From NCBI GenBank assembly GCA_003242275.1, contig QGUX01000048.1, forward strand, positions 1-15,840: DNA of 15,840 nt, in the 5' to 3' direction. Position 1 is the stretch's first letter. Every line of letters begins with the position of its first letter. Below, one piece after another: positions 6,568-13,916 of the stretch. The notes beneath the pieces are model-generated. The model did no database searches. It was not told where the DNA came from and worked only from the letters and a program-made list of their open reading frames with translations. Position numbers and translations under genes: made by a program. The DNA is from Pseudomonadota bacterium (GTDB taxonomy: Bacteria; Pseudomonadota; Gammaproteobacteria; Steroidobacterales; Steroidobacteraceae).

Positions 6568-8295
6568 ATGGGATCCGCAGGCGTAGACCTCCACACTGAC
6601 TCGCTTCGCCAACTTTCCTTTGACGGGATGTGTCCGATTTCCGCCGCACTGGACACGCTGGCGCAGTCGTCGGCCGCCGATGAGAGGGGAGCTGTATTCA
6701 CTCGCCAAGAGGTCGTTGAGTTCATGCTCGACCTCGCCGGATATACGCCAGAAAAGGCGCTGCACAAGAAGCGTCTGCTGGAACCGTCCTTCGGCGACGG
6801 CGATTTCCTGTTGCCCGTCGCGGCGCGTTTGCTGAAGGCTTGGCGGCGCGCACGCTCATCAGGCGATGCGGTCGCCGAGCTTTCGGGCTGTATTCGGGCC
6901 GTAGAGTTGCACCTGCCGACGTTCCAGAAGACGAAGGCACGACTTGTCCGTCTTTTGCGGGAAGGGGAAATCTCACCCTCTGCGGCAGCAAGGCTTGCCG
7001 ATTCGTGGCTGATCCAGGGCGACTACCTTCTGACGCGATTCGACTCGGCGTTTGATTTAGTGGTGGGCAATCCGCCTTATGTGCGTCAAGAGCTGATTCC
7101 TGACCAGCTCCTGGCGGAGTACAAGGCGAGGTATACCAGCATCTACGACCGCGCAGATCTTTACGTACCTTTCATTGAGTGTTCGCTCAGGCTTCTCGCG
7201 CCCAAGGGGAAGCTGGTTTTCATTTGCTCAGACAGATGGATGAAGAACCGGTACGGAGGCCCCTTGAGGCGAATGATTGCCAATGGGTACCAGCTGGAAA
7301 TCTACGTCGACATGACGGGCACTCCTGCCTTTCATACGGAGGTGACGGCGTATCCGGCAATTACAGTCATTTCCCGGGGGCCGCAGGGTTCCACCCGAAT
7401 CGCTCGGCAGCCAGAGATTACAGCGGCAGTGTTAACCAAACTGGCCAAGAGGCTGCGTTCCCGACGGCCTGGCGGAGGCGTGACGGAGGTCACTGGAGTG
7501 ACCGATGGCGACGCTCCCTGGCTGCTTGATGCAGACGAACAACTCGCGCTTGTTCGCTCGATAGAATCCCGATTTCCGAAGATCGAAGAAGCTGGGTGCA
7601 AGGTTGGCATCGGGGTAGCTACGGGCGCGGACAAGGCATTCATCGGTCCCTTCGATGAACTTGATGTGGAAGAGGACCGCAAGCTTCCGCTCGTCATGAC
7701 CCGAGACATCAGGAGTGGCAGGGTCGAATGGCGCGGAATGGGGGTAATTAACCCATTCACCGATGACGGTGGGCTTGTTCAGCTGAGGGATTACCCCCGG
7801 CTCAAGAAGTATCTGGAAGCCCGCAAGCAGGAGATTGCAGGACGGCATGTCGCGCGGCAGGCACCTGCCAACTGGTATCGGACAATCGATCGCATATTCC
7901 CGGCTTTAGCGAGAAGGCCGAAGCTGCTGATCCCTGACATCAAGGGCGAAGCCCATGTTGTCTACGAGCGGGGCAAGCTTTATCCGCACCACAACCTCTA
8001 CTACATCCTGTCTGATTCGTGGGATCTGGAAGCACTGCAGGCTGTCCTGCGATCGGATATTGCCCGCCTTTTTGTATCTGCATACTCGACGAAGATGCGA
8101 GGCGGCTACTTGAGGTTCCAGGCGCAATATCTGCGTCGAATCCGGATCCCCCGGTGGGATGACGTCTCGCCGGCACTCAGGAGGAAGCTCGCTTCCGCGG
8201 CAAGAAAAGATGACGTGAAAGCCTGTAACGACGCGGTGATTGCGCTTTACGGCCTTGACGGACGTGAGACTGAGGTACTTCGACGGAGTGCTTGA
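6568..8295 (+). CDS. type II N6-adenine DNA methyltransferase, PaeR7I/XhoI-type system
   Basis: This 575-residue protein would methylate adenine in the recognition site and protect host DNA from the endonuclease encoded next. Visible motifs are SAM-binding motif [12 protein letters not shown] (70-80), and the catalytic motif [11 protein letters not shown] (167-175); NPPY marks N6-adenine enzymes of the gamma/Eco57I-like group. The C-terminal half (about 290-530) should contain the target-recognition domain. The known M.PaeR7I is, from memory, about 530 aa, so the true start could be Met21 (6628) rather than Met1. Neither start has a clear Shine-Dalgarno; TAAACT ends 6 nt before ATG 6568, suiting a leaderless start there. 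The stop overlaps the endonuclease start as TGATG. GC content is lower than in the flanking genes, suggesting transfer. N6-MTase is certain; CTCGAG specificity follows from the partner. Confidence 0.92.
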   Translation: MGSAGVDLHTDSLRQLSFDGMCPISAALDTLAQSSAADERGAVFTRQEVVEFMLDLAGYTPEKALHKKRLLEPSFGDGDFLLPVAARLLKAWRRARSSGDAVAELSGCIRAVELHLPTFQKTKARLVRLLREGEISPSAAARLADSWLIQGDYLLTRFDSAFDLVVGNPPYVRQELIPDQLLAEYKARYTSIYDRADLYVPFIECSLRLLAPKGKLVFICSDRWMKNRYGGPLRRMIANGYQLEIYVDMTGTPAFHTEVTAYPAITVISRGPQGSTRIARQPEITAAVLTKLAKRLRSRRPGGGVTEVTGVTDGDAPWLLDADEQLALVRSIESRFPKIEEAGCKVGIGVATGADKAFIGPFDELDVEEDRKLPLVMTRDIRSGRVEWRGMGVINPFTDDGGLVQLRDYPRLKKYLEARKQEIAGRHVARQAPANWYRTIDRIFPALARRPKLLIPDIKGEAHVVYERGKLYPHHNLYYILSDSWDLEALQAVLRSDIARLFVSAYSTKMRGGYLRFQAQYLRRIRIPRWDDVSPALRRKLASAARKDDVKACNDAVIALYGLDGRETEVLRRSA

Positions 8296-9032
8296 TGGGT
8301 CTTGACCTGGCGGATTTCGAACGCAAGGCGCGCGAATCGGTGATGGCTTTCTGGGGAAACCGCGAGAAGGCCCGGCAGAAGCAGATTGAAGCGGGTGTCC
8401 TTGATCAGGGTGAACGCGCAAGCGTCACTGCCGGCAAGAACATGGATGGTTTCGTTGCCTTGATCAAGGACCTGGTAAAGGCCAACGGTCTTTCGGAAGA
8501 CTGTATTTACCAGCGACGGACCCTTCTCAGTCTGCCCGGATACTTCCGACCGACGAAGCTTTGGGATCTGCTCGTAATCAACAAGGGTCGACTGGTGGCG
8601 GCAATAGAATGCAAGAGCCAGGTCGGCCCTTCCTTTGGAAACAACTTCAACAACAGGGCAGAGGAAGCCATCGGCACGGCTCATGACCTGTGGACTGCGT
8701 ACAGGGAGAACGCATTTGGCAAGCATCCAAAGCCTTTCCTGGGCTGGTTGATGCACGTGGAGGACGCGGAAGAGTCGCGAGCGCCAGTCCGCGATCGCAC
8801 TCCGCACTTCAGGATATTTCCGGAATTCGAGGGCGCCTCGTATATCAAACGTTACGACCTGTTGTGCCAGAGGCTCGTACAGGAGCAGCTGTACTCGGCT
8901 GCTTGCGTAGTTGCTTCCTCCAAGTCCGCAGCAGCAACAGGCGAGTACAGGGAAGTTTCGGATTTGACCAGCCTCAAGACGTTTGTAACTGGATTCGCGG
9001 GCCATATCGCATCCGAAGCCGCGAGATCTTAG
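8295..9032 (+). CDS. type II restriction endonuclease, XhoI/PaeR7I family (predicted CTCGAG)
   Basis: This 245-residue protein resembles the XhoI/PaeR7I endonucleases, which cut C^TCGAG; R.PaeR7I is, from memory, 246 aa. A PD-(D/E)XK-type core is visible: Asp91 in LWDLLV, then after a short hairpin Glu105-Cys-Lys107 in AAIECKSQ. It is followed by the family-typical segment [17 protein letters not shown] (111-127). ATG 8295 is chosen because GGAG lies 6 nt upstream and the ATG shares its A with the methyltransferase stop (TGATG), indicating translational coupling; a TTG directly before it could add one residue. No frameshift or stop interrupts it, so the system appears intact. No helix-turn-helix controller gene lies between or beside the two genes, so the methyltransferase presumably is made first from the shared mRNA. 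Confidence 0.9.
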   Translation: MGLDLADFERKARESVMAFWGNREKARQKQIEAGVLDQGERASVTAGKNMDGFVALIKDLVKANGLSEDCIYQRRTLLSLPGYFRPTKLWDLLVINKGRLVAAIECKSQVGPSFGNNFNNRAEEAIGTAHDLWTAYRENAFGKHPKPFLGWLMHVEDAEESRAPVRDRTPHFRIFPEFEGASYIKRYDLLCQRLVQEQLYSAACVVASSKSAAATGEYREVSDLTSLKTFVTGFAGHIASEAARS

Positions 9033-9074
9033 TGCTCGATGCAGCGTCAGAAACGAGGCCAGACTCCTGCTGGC

Positions 9075-9102
9075 CCGGTGATCCGATCCCTCAGATCACC
9101 GG
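9075..9102. terminator. 9-bp inverted repeat between convergent endonuclease and SDR2 genes
   Basis: CCGGTGATC (9075-9083) and GATCACCGG (9094-9102) form a perfect 9-bp stem with a 10-nt loop. It lies 42 nt after the endonuclease stop and overlaps the last codons and stop of the minus-strand SDR. The convergent position suits a bidirectional terminator, but there is no T-run on either side, so the role is uncertain. Confidence 0.35.
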
Positions 9103-9957
9103 CTTGCCCCCGGTGATTGCCACGGTCGAACCGGAGACATAGCTGGCCCCATCCTCCGCCAGCATCACGAACACCGGCGCGCACTCCACCGGCTGCGCCG
9201 GACGCTTCATCGGGTACTGCTCGCCGAAGTGCGCCACCTTCTCCGCCGGCATCGACGCCGGGATCAGCGGCGTCCACACCGGGCCGGGCGCGACGGTGTT
9301 GGCGCGGATGCCCTTCTCCGCCAGCAGCTGTGCCAGTCCGCCGGTGAAGTTCTGGATCGCGCCCTTGGTGGTGGCATAGGCCAGCAGCTGCGGGCTGGGC
9401 GAGTCCGCATTGACGGAAGCGGTATTGATGATCGCGCTGCCGGGCTTCATGTGCTTCACCGCGTCGCGCGTCAGGCGGAACATCGCCGAGATGTTCACCG
9501 CGAAGGTGTGGTCCCATTCCTGGTCGGAAATCTCGTCGATGTCATCGAAGCTCATCTGGTGCGCGGCGTTGTTGACCAGGATGTCGATGCGTCCGAACTC
9601 CTTTACGGCCGTGTCGATCAGTTCGCGGCAAACGGCCGGATCGGCGATGTCGCCGGCGAACAGCACGCAGCGGCGACCGGCCTCCTTCACCAGGCGTTCG
9701 GTCTCGCGCGCATCCTCGTGCTCGCTGAGGTAGGCAACCAGCACGTCGGCGCCCTCGCGGGCATAGGCCAGCGCGACGGCCCGGCCGATGCCGGAGTCCC
9801 CACCGGTGATGACGGCGACCTTGTCCTTGAGCCGGCCGGATCCCCGGTATGTGTGCTCGCCATGGTCGGGTTCAGGATCCATGCGGCCGGTGCTGCCGGG
9901 CAGCTTCTGCGCCTGCGGAGGAAACGGCGGCCGGGGAAATTCGGGCGTCGCGCTCAT
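9091..9957 (-). CDS. SDR-family oxidoreductase, general-stress type (YghA/YhxC-like)
   Basis: This is a 288-residue extended-N-terminus short-chain dehydrogenase. After a Pro-rich lead of about 40 residues that includes YRGSGRLKDKVAVI, it shows TGGDSGIG (51-58), Asp103, NNAA (129-132), and the catalytic Ser181-Tyr194-Lys198 (YATTK), then PGPVWTP (224-230) and SGSTVAITGG near the end. The Pro-rich lead and TGGDSGIG/NNAA pattern are those of the stress-associated SDR group that includes E. coli YghA and Bacillus YhxC/YdaD. The start has AAGGAG 8 nt before ATG. It is divergent from two DUF892 genes across 191 bp; this pairing with YciF-like proteins suggests a role in osmotic or general stress. 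The substrate is not known. Its high GC contrasts with the R-M gene that ends 58 bp away. Confidence 0.9.
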   Translation of the reverse strand: MSATPEFPRPPFPPQAQKLPGSTGRMDPEPDHGEHTYRGSGRLKDKVAVITGGDSGIGRAVALAYAREGADVLVAYLSEHEDARETERLVKEAGRRCVLFAGDIADPAVCRELIDTAVKEFGRIDILVNNAAHQMSFDDIDEISDQEWDHTFAVNISAMFRLTRDAVKHMKPGSAIINTASVNADSPSPQLLAYATTKGAIQNFTGGLAQLLAEKGIRANTVAPGPVWTPLIPASMPAEKVAHFGEQYPMKRPAQPVECAPVFVMLAEDGASYVSGSTVAITGGKPVI

Positions 9958-10099
9958 GGTGGTTCTCCTTGGGTTCGTGCGCTACCGTAGCCCCGGTGGT
10001 GAACCTCCTCCATCGGCAGGCACCTACAGTCACACGCGCTTCGCGGCGATGGCATTCGCCAGGAAGGCCTTGCAGCATCGTGGGCCACTTCCCTCCATC

Positions 10100-10127
10100 C
10101 GCGTCAACAGCCCCGCGTCAACAGCCC
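10100..10127 (+). repeat. 14-bp tandem duplication upstream of first DUF892 gene
   Basis: CGCGTCAACAGCCC occurs twice in immediate tandem (10100-10113, 10114-10127), ending 21 nt before the ATG at 10149 and just upstream of its ribosome site (GGAG at 10137-10140). It may be a simple slippage duplication in the 5' untranslated region or a doubled regulatory site. Confidence 0.6.
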
Positions 10128-10148
10128 CCGGCAGGCAGGAGTAACGCC

Positions 10149-11132
10149 ATGGCAGCGAAGAAGACCAGGACCCGCTCCATGACTCGCCGCAAGGCTACCC
10201 ATGCGGCAACCCGCGCATCCGCCCGCAAGGCGGCCTCGCGCAAGCCGGTCGCGAAGAAGGCAAAGGCCCTGCGCCGGAAGAAGACCGGGATGGGGACGAA
10301 GCGCAGGAATCCACCGAAGTCCGCCGCATCTTCACGGCGGAAGACACGACCTGCGTCCAGCGCCAGCGCCGCACCGGCTCGCTCTCGCCAGGACACCTCC
10401 CTCGAGCCGGTTGGCCTCAGGCAACTGCTGGTCCAGGAACTTCGCGAGATCCACGACGCCGAGAACCAGCTGCTGCGCCTGATCCCGCGCCTTGCGCGGG
10501 CCGCGGACTCGGACGCGCTGCGCCATCTTTTCGAGGAACGCCGCGCCGAAGGCGAGCACATCGTCATCGACGTGGAGGAGGCGCTCGAACGCCTGGGCGC
10601 CACGCCCGGCCGCCAGAAGAACATCGCCGCCGAAGGCCTGGTCAGTGACCTGCGCGAACACGTGCAGGAGATCGAACAGGGTCCCGCCCTGGACACCGTG
10701 ATGATCGCCGGCCTGCAGAAGGCCGAACACTACTGCATCGCGTCATGGGGCACGGCCAAGTCGCTGGCGGCCGCCGCTGGCCAGGGGCAGTTCGTTGGTG
10801 CGATGGAACGTGCGCTGGAGGAGGGCCACCTCTATGACGAGCGGCTGACTGAACTGGCCATGGACGAGATCACGCCCGCCCTGGGCGGCAGACGCGTCGC
10901 ACAGGAACAGGGCGCGGGCCACGAAAGCACGATGGAGGGAGACGGCGCGGACGCCGGTGAGGAGGGCCACGGCCAGGAATTCCCCTTCTCCGCCACATTC
11001 GAGCGTTCCCCCATGCGTCGCAAGGCCGTCTCCACGGTGCCTTTCCAGTCCATCGAAGAAGACGCGGAAAACAAGCAGGAGCAGCTCGAGAAGCGCGGCC
11101 GCGGCACGGTGCGCAGGGGCCGCGACAACTGA
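10149..11132 (+). CDS. DUF892/YciF ferritin-like protein with histone-H1-like N-terminal tail
   Basis: This is a 327-residue protein in three parts. Residues 1 to about 82 form a low-complexity tail of Lys, Arg, Ala and Ser (MAAKKTRTRSMTRRKATHAA at the start), much like histone H1/AlgP-type DNA-binding tails. Residues about 87-245 form the DUF892/YciF four-helix ferritin-like fold, with acidic/His candidates for a metal site in QELREIHDAENQ (96-107), GEH (135-137) and EHY (193-195). A polar tail of about 80 residues follows. YciF proteins are stress-induced in enterobacteria; a tail able to bind DNA would suit a nucleoid-protecting, Dps-like role, but this is inference. ATG 10149 is chosen for its GGAG site about 8 nt upstream. 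The second DUF892 gene follows 172 bp later and lacks the tail. Confidence 0.9.
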   Translation: MAAKKTRTRSMTRRKATHAATRASARKAASRKPVAKKAKALRRKKTGMGTKRRNPPKSAASSRRKTRPASSASAAPARSRQDTSLEPVGLRQLLVQELREIHDAENQLLRLIPRLARAADSDALRHLFEERRAEGEHIVIDVEEALERLGATPGRQKNIAAEGLVSDLREHVQEIEQGPALDTVMIAGLQKAEHYCIASWGTAKSLAAAAGQGQFVGAMERALEEGHLYDERLTELAMDEITPALGGRRVAQEQGAGHESTMEGDGADAGEEGHGQEFPFSATFERSPMRRKAVSTVPFQSIEEDAENKQEQLEKRGRGTVRRGRDN

Positions 11133-11183
11133 CGCGTCACGGCGCCCGCACGCTGGCCGTCACGTCATCTCGTTCCAGGCAAC

Positions 11184-11200
11184 GTAGGCGTTTCGCCTAC
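11184..11200. repeat. stem-loop GTAGGCG-TTT-CGCCTAC
   Basis: This is a perfect 7-bp inverted repeat with a 3-nt loop, 51 nt after the stop of the first DUF892 gene and 104 nt before the second. No T-run follows, so it could be a weak or Rho-assisted terminator, an mRNA 3'-end stabiliser or a REP-like element. Only one copy was noticed in this window. Confidence 0.5.
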
Positions 11201-11304
11201 AGCCGCTTTGGCACGCGTCGCCTGTCGACACAACTCGCCCGGGACCAGCATCCGTGGTCCACATCGTCCCATCCAAACCACGACATACCGCGGAGAACGA
11301 TCAC

Positions 11305-11958
11305 ATGGCATCGAACAGCAGGGCACGCGCCAAGTCTTCCTCGTCGTCGAAGAAGGAATCCCCGGATCTGCAGGAGATCCTGGTCACCGAACTGCAGGAA
11401 ATCCACAGCGCCGAGAAGCAGCTTGCGCGCCTGATCCCGCGCCTGGCGAAGGCGGCGGACAATGAAACGCTGCAGGAATGCATCGAGGAACGCCTCGAGG
11501 AGGGCGAGCAGATCCTCGCGGACGTGGAGTCCGCGCTCGAGGAACTGGAAGCCACGCCCGGCCGCAAGAAGAACGTGGCCGCCGAGGGCCTCGTCAACGA
11601 CATGAAGGAACACGTGCAGGAACTGCAGCAGGGCCCGGCGCTGGACACGGTGCTCATCGGCGCGCTGCAGAAGACCGAGCATTACTGCATGGCCGCCTGG
11701 GGCACGGTGAAGGCCCTTGCGCAGGCCACCGGCCAGCAGGACCTCGTCGGCGCGATGGAACGCGCGCTGGAGGAGGGCAGCGCCTACGACGAGCGCCTGA
11801 CCCAGCTCGCCGAATCCGAGATCACGCCGGAACTGCAGTCGCAGGGCGAGGGCATGGAGGCGGAGGAGGATGAAGACAGGCTGGACGCCTCGCTGGGTGG
11901 CGCCCAGATGCGCCGCGGCAAGGGTCGTTCACACGGCGTGGGCCACAGGGCTCGCTAG
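11305..11958 (+). CDS. DUF892/YciF ferritin-like protein (tandem paralogue)
   Basis: This 217-residue paralogue of the preceding gene consists of a short Ser/Lys-rich start (residues 4-17), the DUF892 domain (about 21-178) and a short tail that is acidic then basic. The core is closely similar to its neighbour: TELQEIHSAEKQLARLIPRL, EATPGRKKNVAAEGLV, QGPALDTVLIGALQKTEHYC and GAMERALEEGSAYDERLT all have near-identical counterparts. Metal-ligand candidates are Glu/His in 29-37, EEGE (65-68) and EHY (125-127). ATG 11305 has GGAG about 9 nt upstream and is preferred to an earlier GTG at 11254. A local duplication followed by gain or loss of the basic tail explains the pair. YciF family members form dimers with a helical bundle; the catalytic role is unsettled. 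Confidence 0.9.
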   Translation: MASNSRARAKSSSSSKKESPDLQEILVTELQEIHSAEKQLARLIPRLAKAADNETLQECIEERLEEGEQILADVESALEELEATPGRKKNVAAEGLVNDMKEHVQELQQGPALDTVLIGALQKTEHYCMAAWGTVKALAQATGQQDLVGAMERALEEGSAYDERLTQLAESEITPELQSQGEGMEAEEDEDRLDASLGGAQMRRGKGRSHGVGHRAR

Positions 11959-11973
11959 TCCATTCCGTCAGCG

Positions 11974-11998
11974 GCCGGGCATCGTGCTGATGCCCGGC
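11974..11998 (+). terminator. strong GC stem-loop after second DUF892 gene
   Basis: GCCGGGCATC (11974-11983) and GATGCCCGGC (11989-11998) form a perfect 10-bp stem with a 5-nt loop, starting 15 nt after the stop codon at 11958. The position is right for a terminator. There is no T-tract, so it resembles the U-poor terminators of GC-rich bacteria. Confidence 0.6.
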
Positions 11999-12133
11999 GC
12001 CGTTCCGCAGGAGTGACTTCAGGGACGGGCTGGAAGGTCCGGCCGCGGCCGCGCGGCGCCCTGGCCGGAGGCGGCGACCTGTTGCGGGAGATCGGCCTCC
12101 GCAAGCAAAGGCCTCCTTGGCTATCCTTTCGCG

Positions 12134-13390
12134 GTGAACTCCGCCGCCCCAGGGCAACCGTCCTCCTCCCTCTCTCCCCGCCGCGTCATCGCCCACCTCG
12201 ACATGGATGCCTTCTTCGCGTCCGTCGAGCTGCTGCGCTACCCGCAGCTCAAGGGCCTGCCGGTCGTGATCGGCGGCGCGCGCCGCCACGAGGACGACCT
12301 GCTGGCCCGTGCCCGCGAGCGCCACCCCGGCCGCGACTGGTCGAGGGCCACGCTGGCCGACATCCCCCTCGACGTCTTCCCGCGCCTGTCCGGATACGTC
12401 GGCCGCGGCGTGATCACCACCGCCACCTACCCTGCCCGCCAGTTCGGCGTGGGCTCGGCCATGGGCCTGATGAAGGCCGCCAAGCTCTGCCCCGACTGCA
12501 TCCTGCTGCCGGTGGACTTCGACGAGGTCCGCCGCTACTCGCGCCTGTTCAAGCAGGCCATCCGCGAGATCGCGCCGGTGATCCAGGACCGCGGCATCGA
12601 CGAGGTGTACATCGACCTGACCGAGGTGCCGGGCGTGGAGGAGCAGGGCGGCCGCGCGCTGGCCGAACGCATCCAGCGCCGCATCTTCGAGACCACCAGG
12701 CTGACCTGCTCCATCGGCGTGGCGCCGAACAAGCTGCTGGCCAAGCTGGCCAGCGAGTTCAACAAGCCCAACGGCATCACGGTCATCACCCTGGATGACC
12801 TCGAAACCAGGATCTGGCCGCTGCCCTGCCGCAAGGTGAACGGCATCGGCCCGCGCACGGACGAGAAGCTCAGGTCCCTGGGCATCCACACGGTGGGCGA
12901 GCTGGCGGCGCGCGATCGCGAGTGGCTGATCGAGCGCTTCGGCAGGAGCTACGGCGCCTGGCTGCACGACATCAGCCACGGCCGCGACGACCGCCCGGTG
13001 GTCACCGAAAGCGAGCCGGTGAGCATGAGCCGCGAGACCACCTTCGAGCGCGACCTGCACGTGGTGAGGGACCGCGCCGAACTGGGCGCCATCTTCACCC
13101 GCCTGTGCGAGCAGGTGGCGGCGGACCTCAGGCGCAAGGGCTACGTGGGCCGCACCATCGGCGTGAAGCTGCGCTTCGACAACTTCCGGACGGTGACGCG
13201 CGACACCACCATCGACGAATACACCGCCGACGCGGCCGCGATCCGCCGCTACGCGGGACTGGGGCTGAAGCGCATCGACCTGTCGCGCCGCATCCGCCTG
13301 CTGGGGGTACGGGTAGGGAAGCTGGCGAGATTGCAGCCCCGGACCTGGGGGCCGCCAGCCGGCCAGCCACCGGACTGCTCCGGCACCTGA
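12134..13390 (+). CDS. dinB: DNA polymerase IV (Y-family), divergent DinB subgroup
   Basis: This is a 418-residue translesion polymerase. Catalytic acids are Asp23 and Asp25 in HLDMDAFFASVE, and Asp156-Glu157 in GIDEVYID. Phe28 is the steric-gate position. The conserved VAPNKLLAKLASEFNKPNG lies at 196-214, the helix-hairpin-helix GIGP at 237-240 and the little-finger entry MSRETTFERDL at 298-308. Compared with E. coli DinB there is an insertion of about 40 residues (about 49-88) between VVIGG and RGVITTATYPAR, and the usual SLDEAY reads GIDEVY. These traits mark a divergent DinB subgroup seen in Xanthomonas/Burkholderia-type bacteria (from memory). The C-terminus ends without a QLxLF-like clamp-binding peptide. 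The start is GTG; no Shine-Dalgarno is present, but TATCCT ends 6 nt before it. No LexA box was recognised. Confidence 0.92.
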   Translation: MNSAAPGQPSSSLSPRRVIAHLDMDAFFASVELLRYPQLKGLPVVIGGARRHEDDLLARARERHPGRDWSRATLADIPLDVFPRLSGYVGRGVITTATYPARQFGVGSAMGLMKAAKLCPDCILLPVDFDEVRRYSRLFKQAIREIAPVIQDRGIDEVYIDLTEVPGVEEQGGRALAERIQRRIFETTRLTCSIGVAPNKLLAKLASEFNKPNGITVITLDDLETRIWPLPCRKVNGIGPRTDEKLRSLGIHTVGELAARDREWLIERFGRSYGAWLHDISHGRDDRPVVTESEPVSMSRETTFERDLHVVRDRAELGAIFTRLCEQVAADLRRKGYVGRTIGVKLRFDNFRTVTRDTTIDEYTADAAAIRRYAGLGLKRIDLSRRIRLLGVRVGKLARLQPRTWGPPAGQPPDCSGT

Positions 13391-13507
13391 AATCTGGCTC
13401 AAAGGCCCGAATGGGCTGCCTCGGACCGGTTGCAGCTGTGGGGCAATCGGGTACCAGGGGAAAACAGGACTCCCTCCTATTGCCGGCCTTATACCATACT
13501 TGGTATC
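13391..13507. promoter_or_regulatory. promoter region of the toxin-antitoxin operon
   Basis: This 117-bp region lies between the polymerase stop and the toxin start. It is GC-rich until about 13475, then holds an AT-richer block with TATACC (13490-13495) and CATACT (13495-13500) as possible -10 elements, overlapping the operator palindrome. No clear terminator for the polymerase gene was seen. Confidence 0.5.
13491..13506. promoter_or_regulatory. toxin-antitoxin operator palindrome ATACCA-TACT-TGGTAT
   Basis: A perfect 6-bp inverted repeat with a 4-nt centre (16 bp) ends one base before the GTG start of the toxin gene. The XRE antitoxin encoded in the same operon is the expected dimeric binder, giving autorepression as in HigBA and related systems. 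Candidate -10 hexamers overlap it, so bound repressor would block RNA polymerase directly. Confidence 0.65.
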
Positions 13508-13912
13508 GTGCCAACCCTTGCGATCCACCGCGATGCAGCCGACGACCTCCAGGCGATCAAGGCAGATGGGGATGTCGCTGGACACGCGGCCATCTTGGCC
13601 TTTCTTCAGCAGGCCAAGTGCGACCGCGCCCTGCTGGAGACCCTCTCCGAAGACTGGTTCGGCGAGGGGGAGGCGGCTTCGTACTCCGTCCGCAAGGTTG
13701 TCTCGCTGCATCGGAGGGGCAGGAAGCTTTGGCGCGTAAGAGTGCTGACCTTGAAGGGACTCGCGACGAAGTACCGGGTGCTCTACACCTTCACGGAGGA
13801 CCAGCGGACCTACTTCGTACTGGGAGTGGTTCCGCGGGAATTCGCCTATGACCAAGACCATCCTCGTATCAGGAGACTCATCGCTGTCTACGACGGCCTC
13901 GGCATTGCCTGA
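13508..13912 (+). CDS. RelE/ParE-superfamily toxin (HigB-like) of a type II toxin-antitoxin pair
   Basis: This is a 134-residue small basic protein. The C-terminal half has the RelE/HigB-like beta-sheet pattern: LWRVRVLTLKGLATKYRVLY (74-93), then TYFVLGVVPREFAYDQDHPR (101-120) and a final helix with RIRRLIAVYD. The N-terminal helices contain AIHRDAADDLQAI. Toxins of this group usually cleave mRNA at the ribosome and are neutralised by the adjacent antitoxin. I chose GTG 13508 because the protein then begins at the first beta-strand (PTLAIH) and the operator ends 1 nt before it. The open frame continues upstream to 13430, but that would place the operator inside the gene. No Shine-Dalgarno is visible, so the mRNA may be leaderless. 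The antitoxin gene starts 4 nt after the stop. Confidence 0.8.
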   Translation: MPTLAIHRDAADDLQAIKADGDVAGHAAILAFLQQAKCDRALLETLSEDWFGEGEAASYSVRKVVSLHRRGRKLWRVRVLTLKGLATKYRVLYTFTEDQRTYFVLGVVPREFAYDQDHPRIRRLIAVYDGLGIA

Positions 13913-13916
13913 GGGC

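Noticed and set aside
5981..6586. A plus-strand 201-codon frame across the left part of the accessory block.
   Set aside because: No recognisable domain, uneven codon use, and it overlaps both the more plausible 94-codon minus-strand gene and the methyltransferase promoter.
13848..13916. An upstream ATG that would lengthen the antitoxin by 23 residues.
   Set aside because: It lies inside the toxin gene in another frame. The later ATG, 4 nt after the toxin stop, gives a normal antitoxin length and a standard coupled arrangement.
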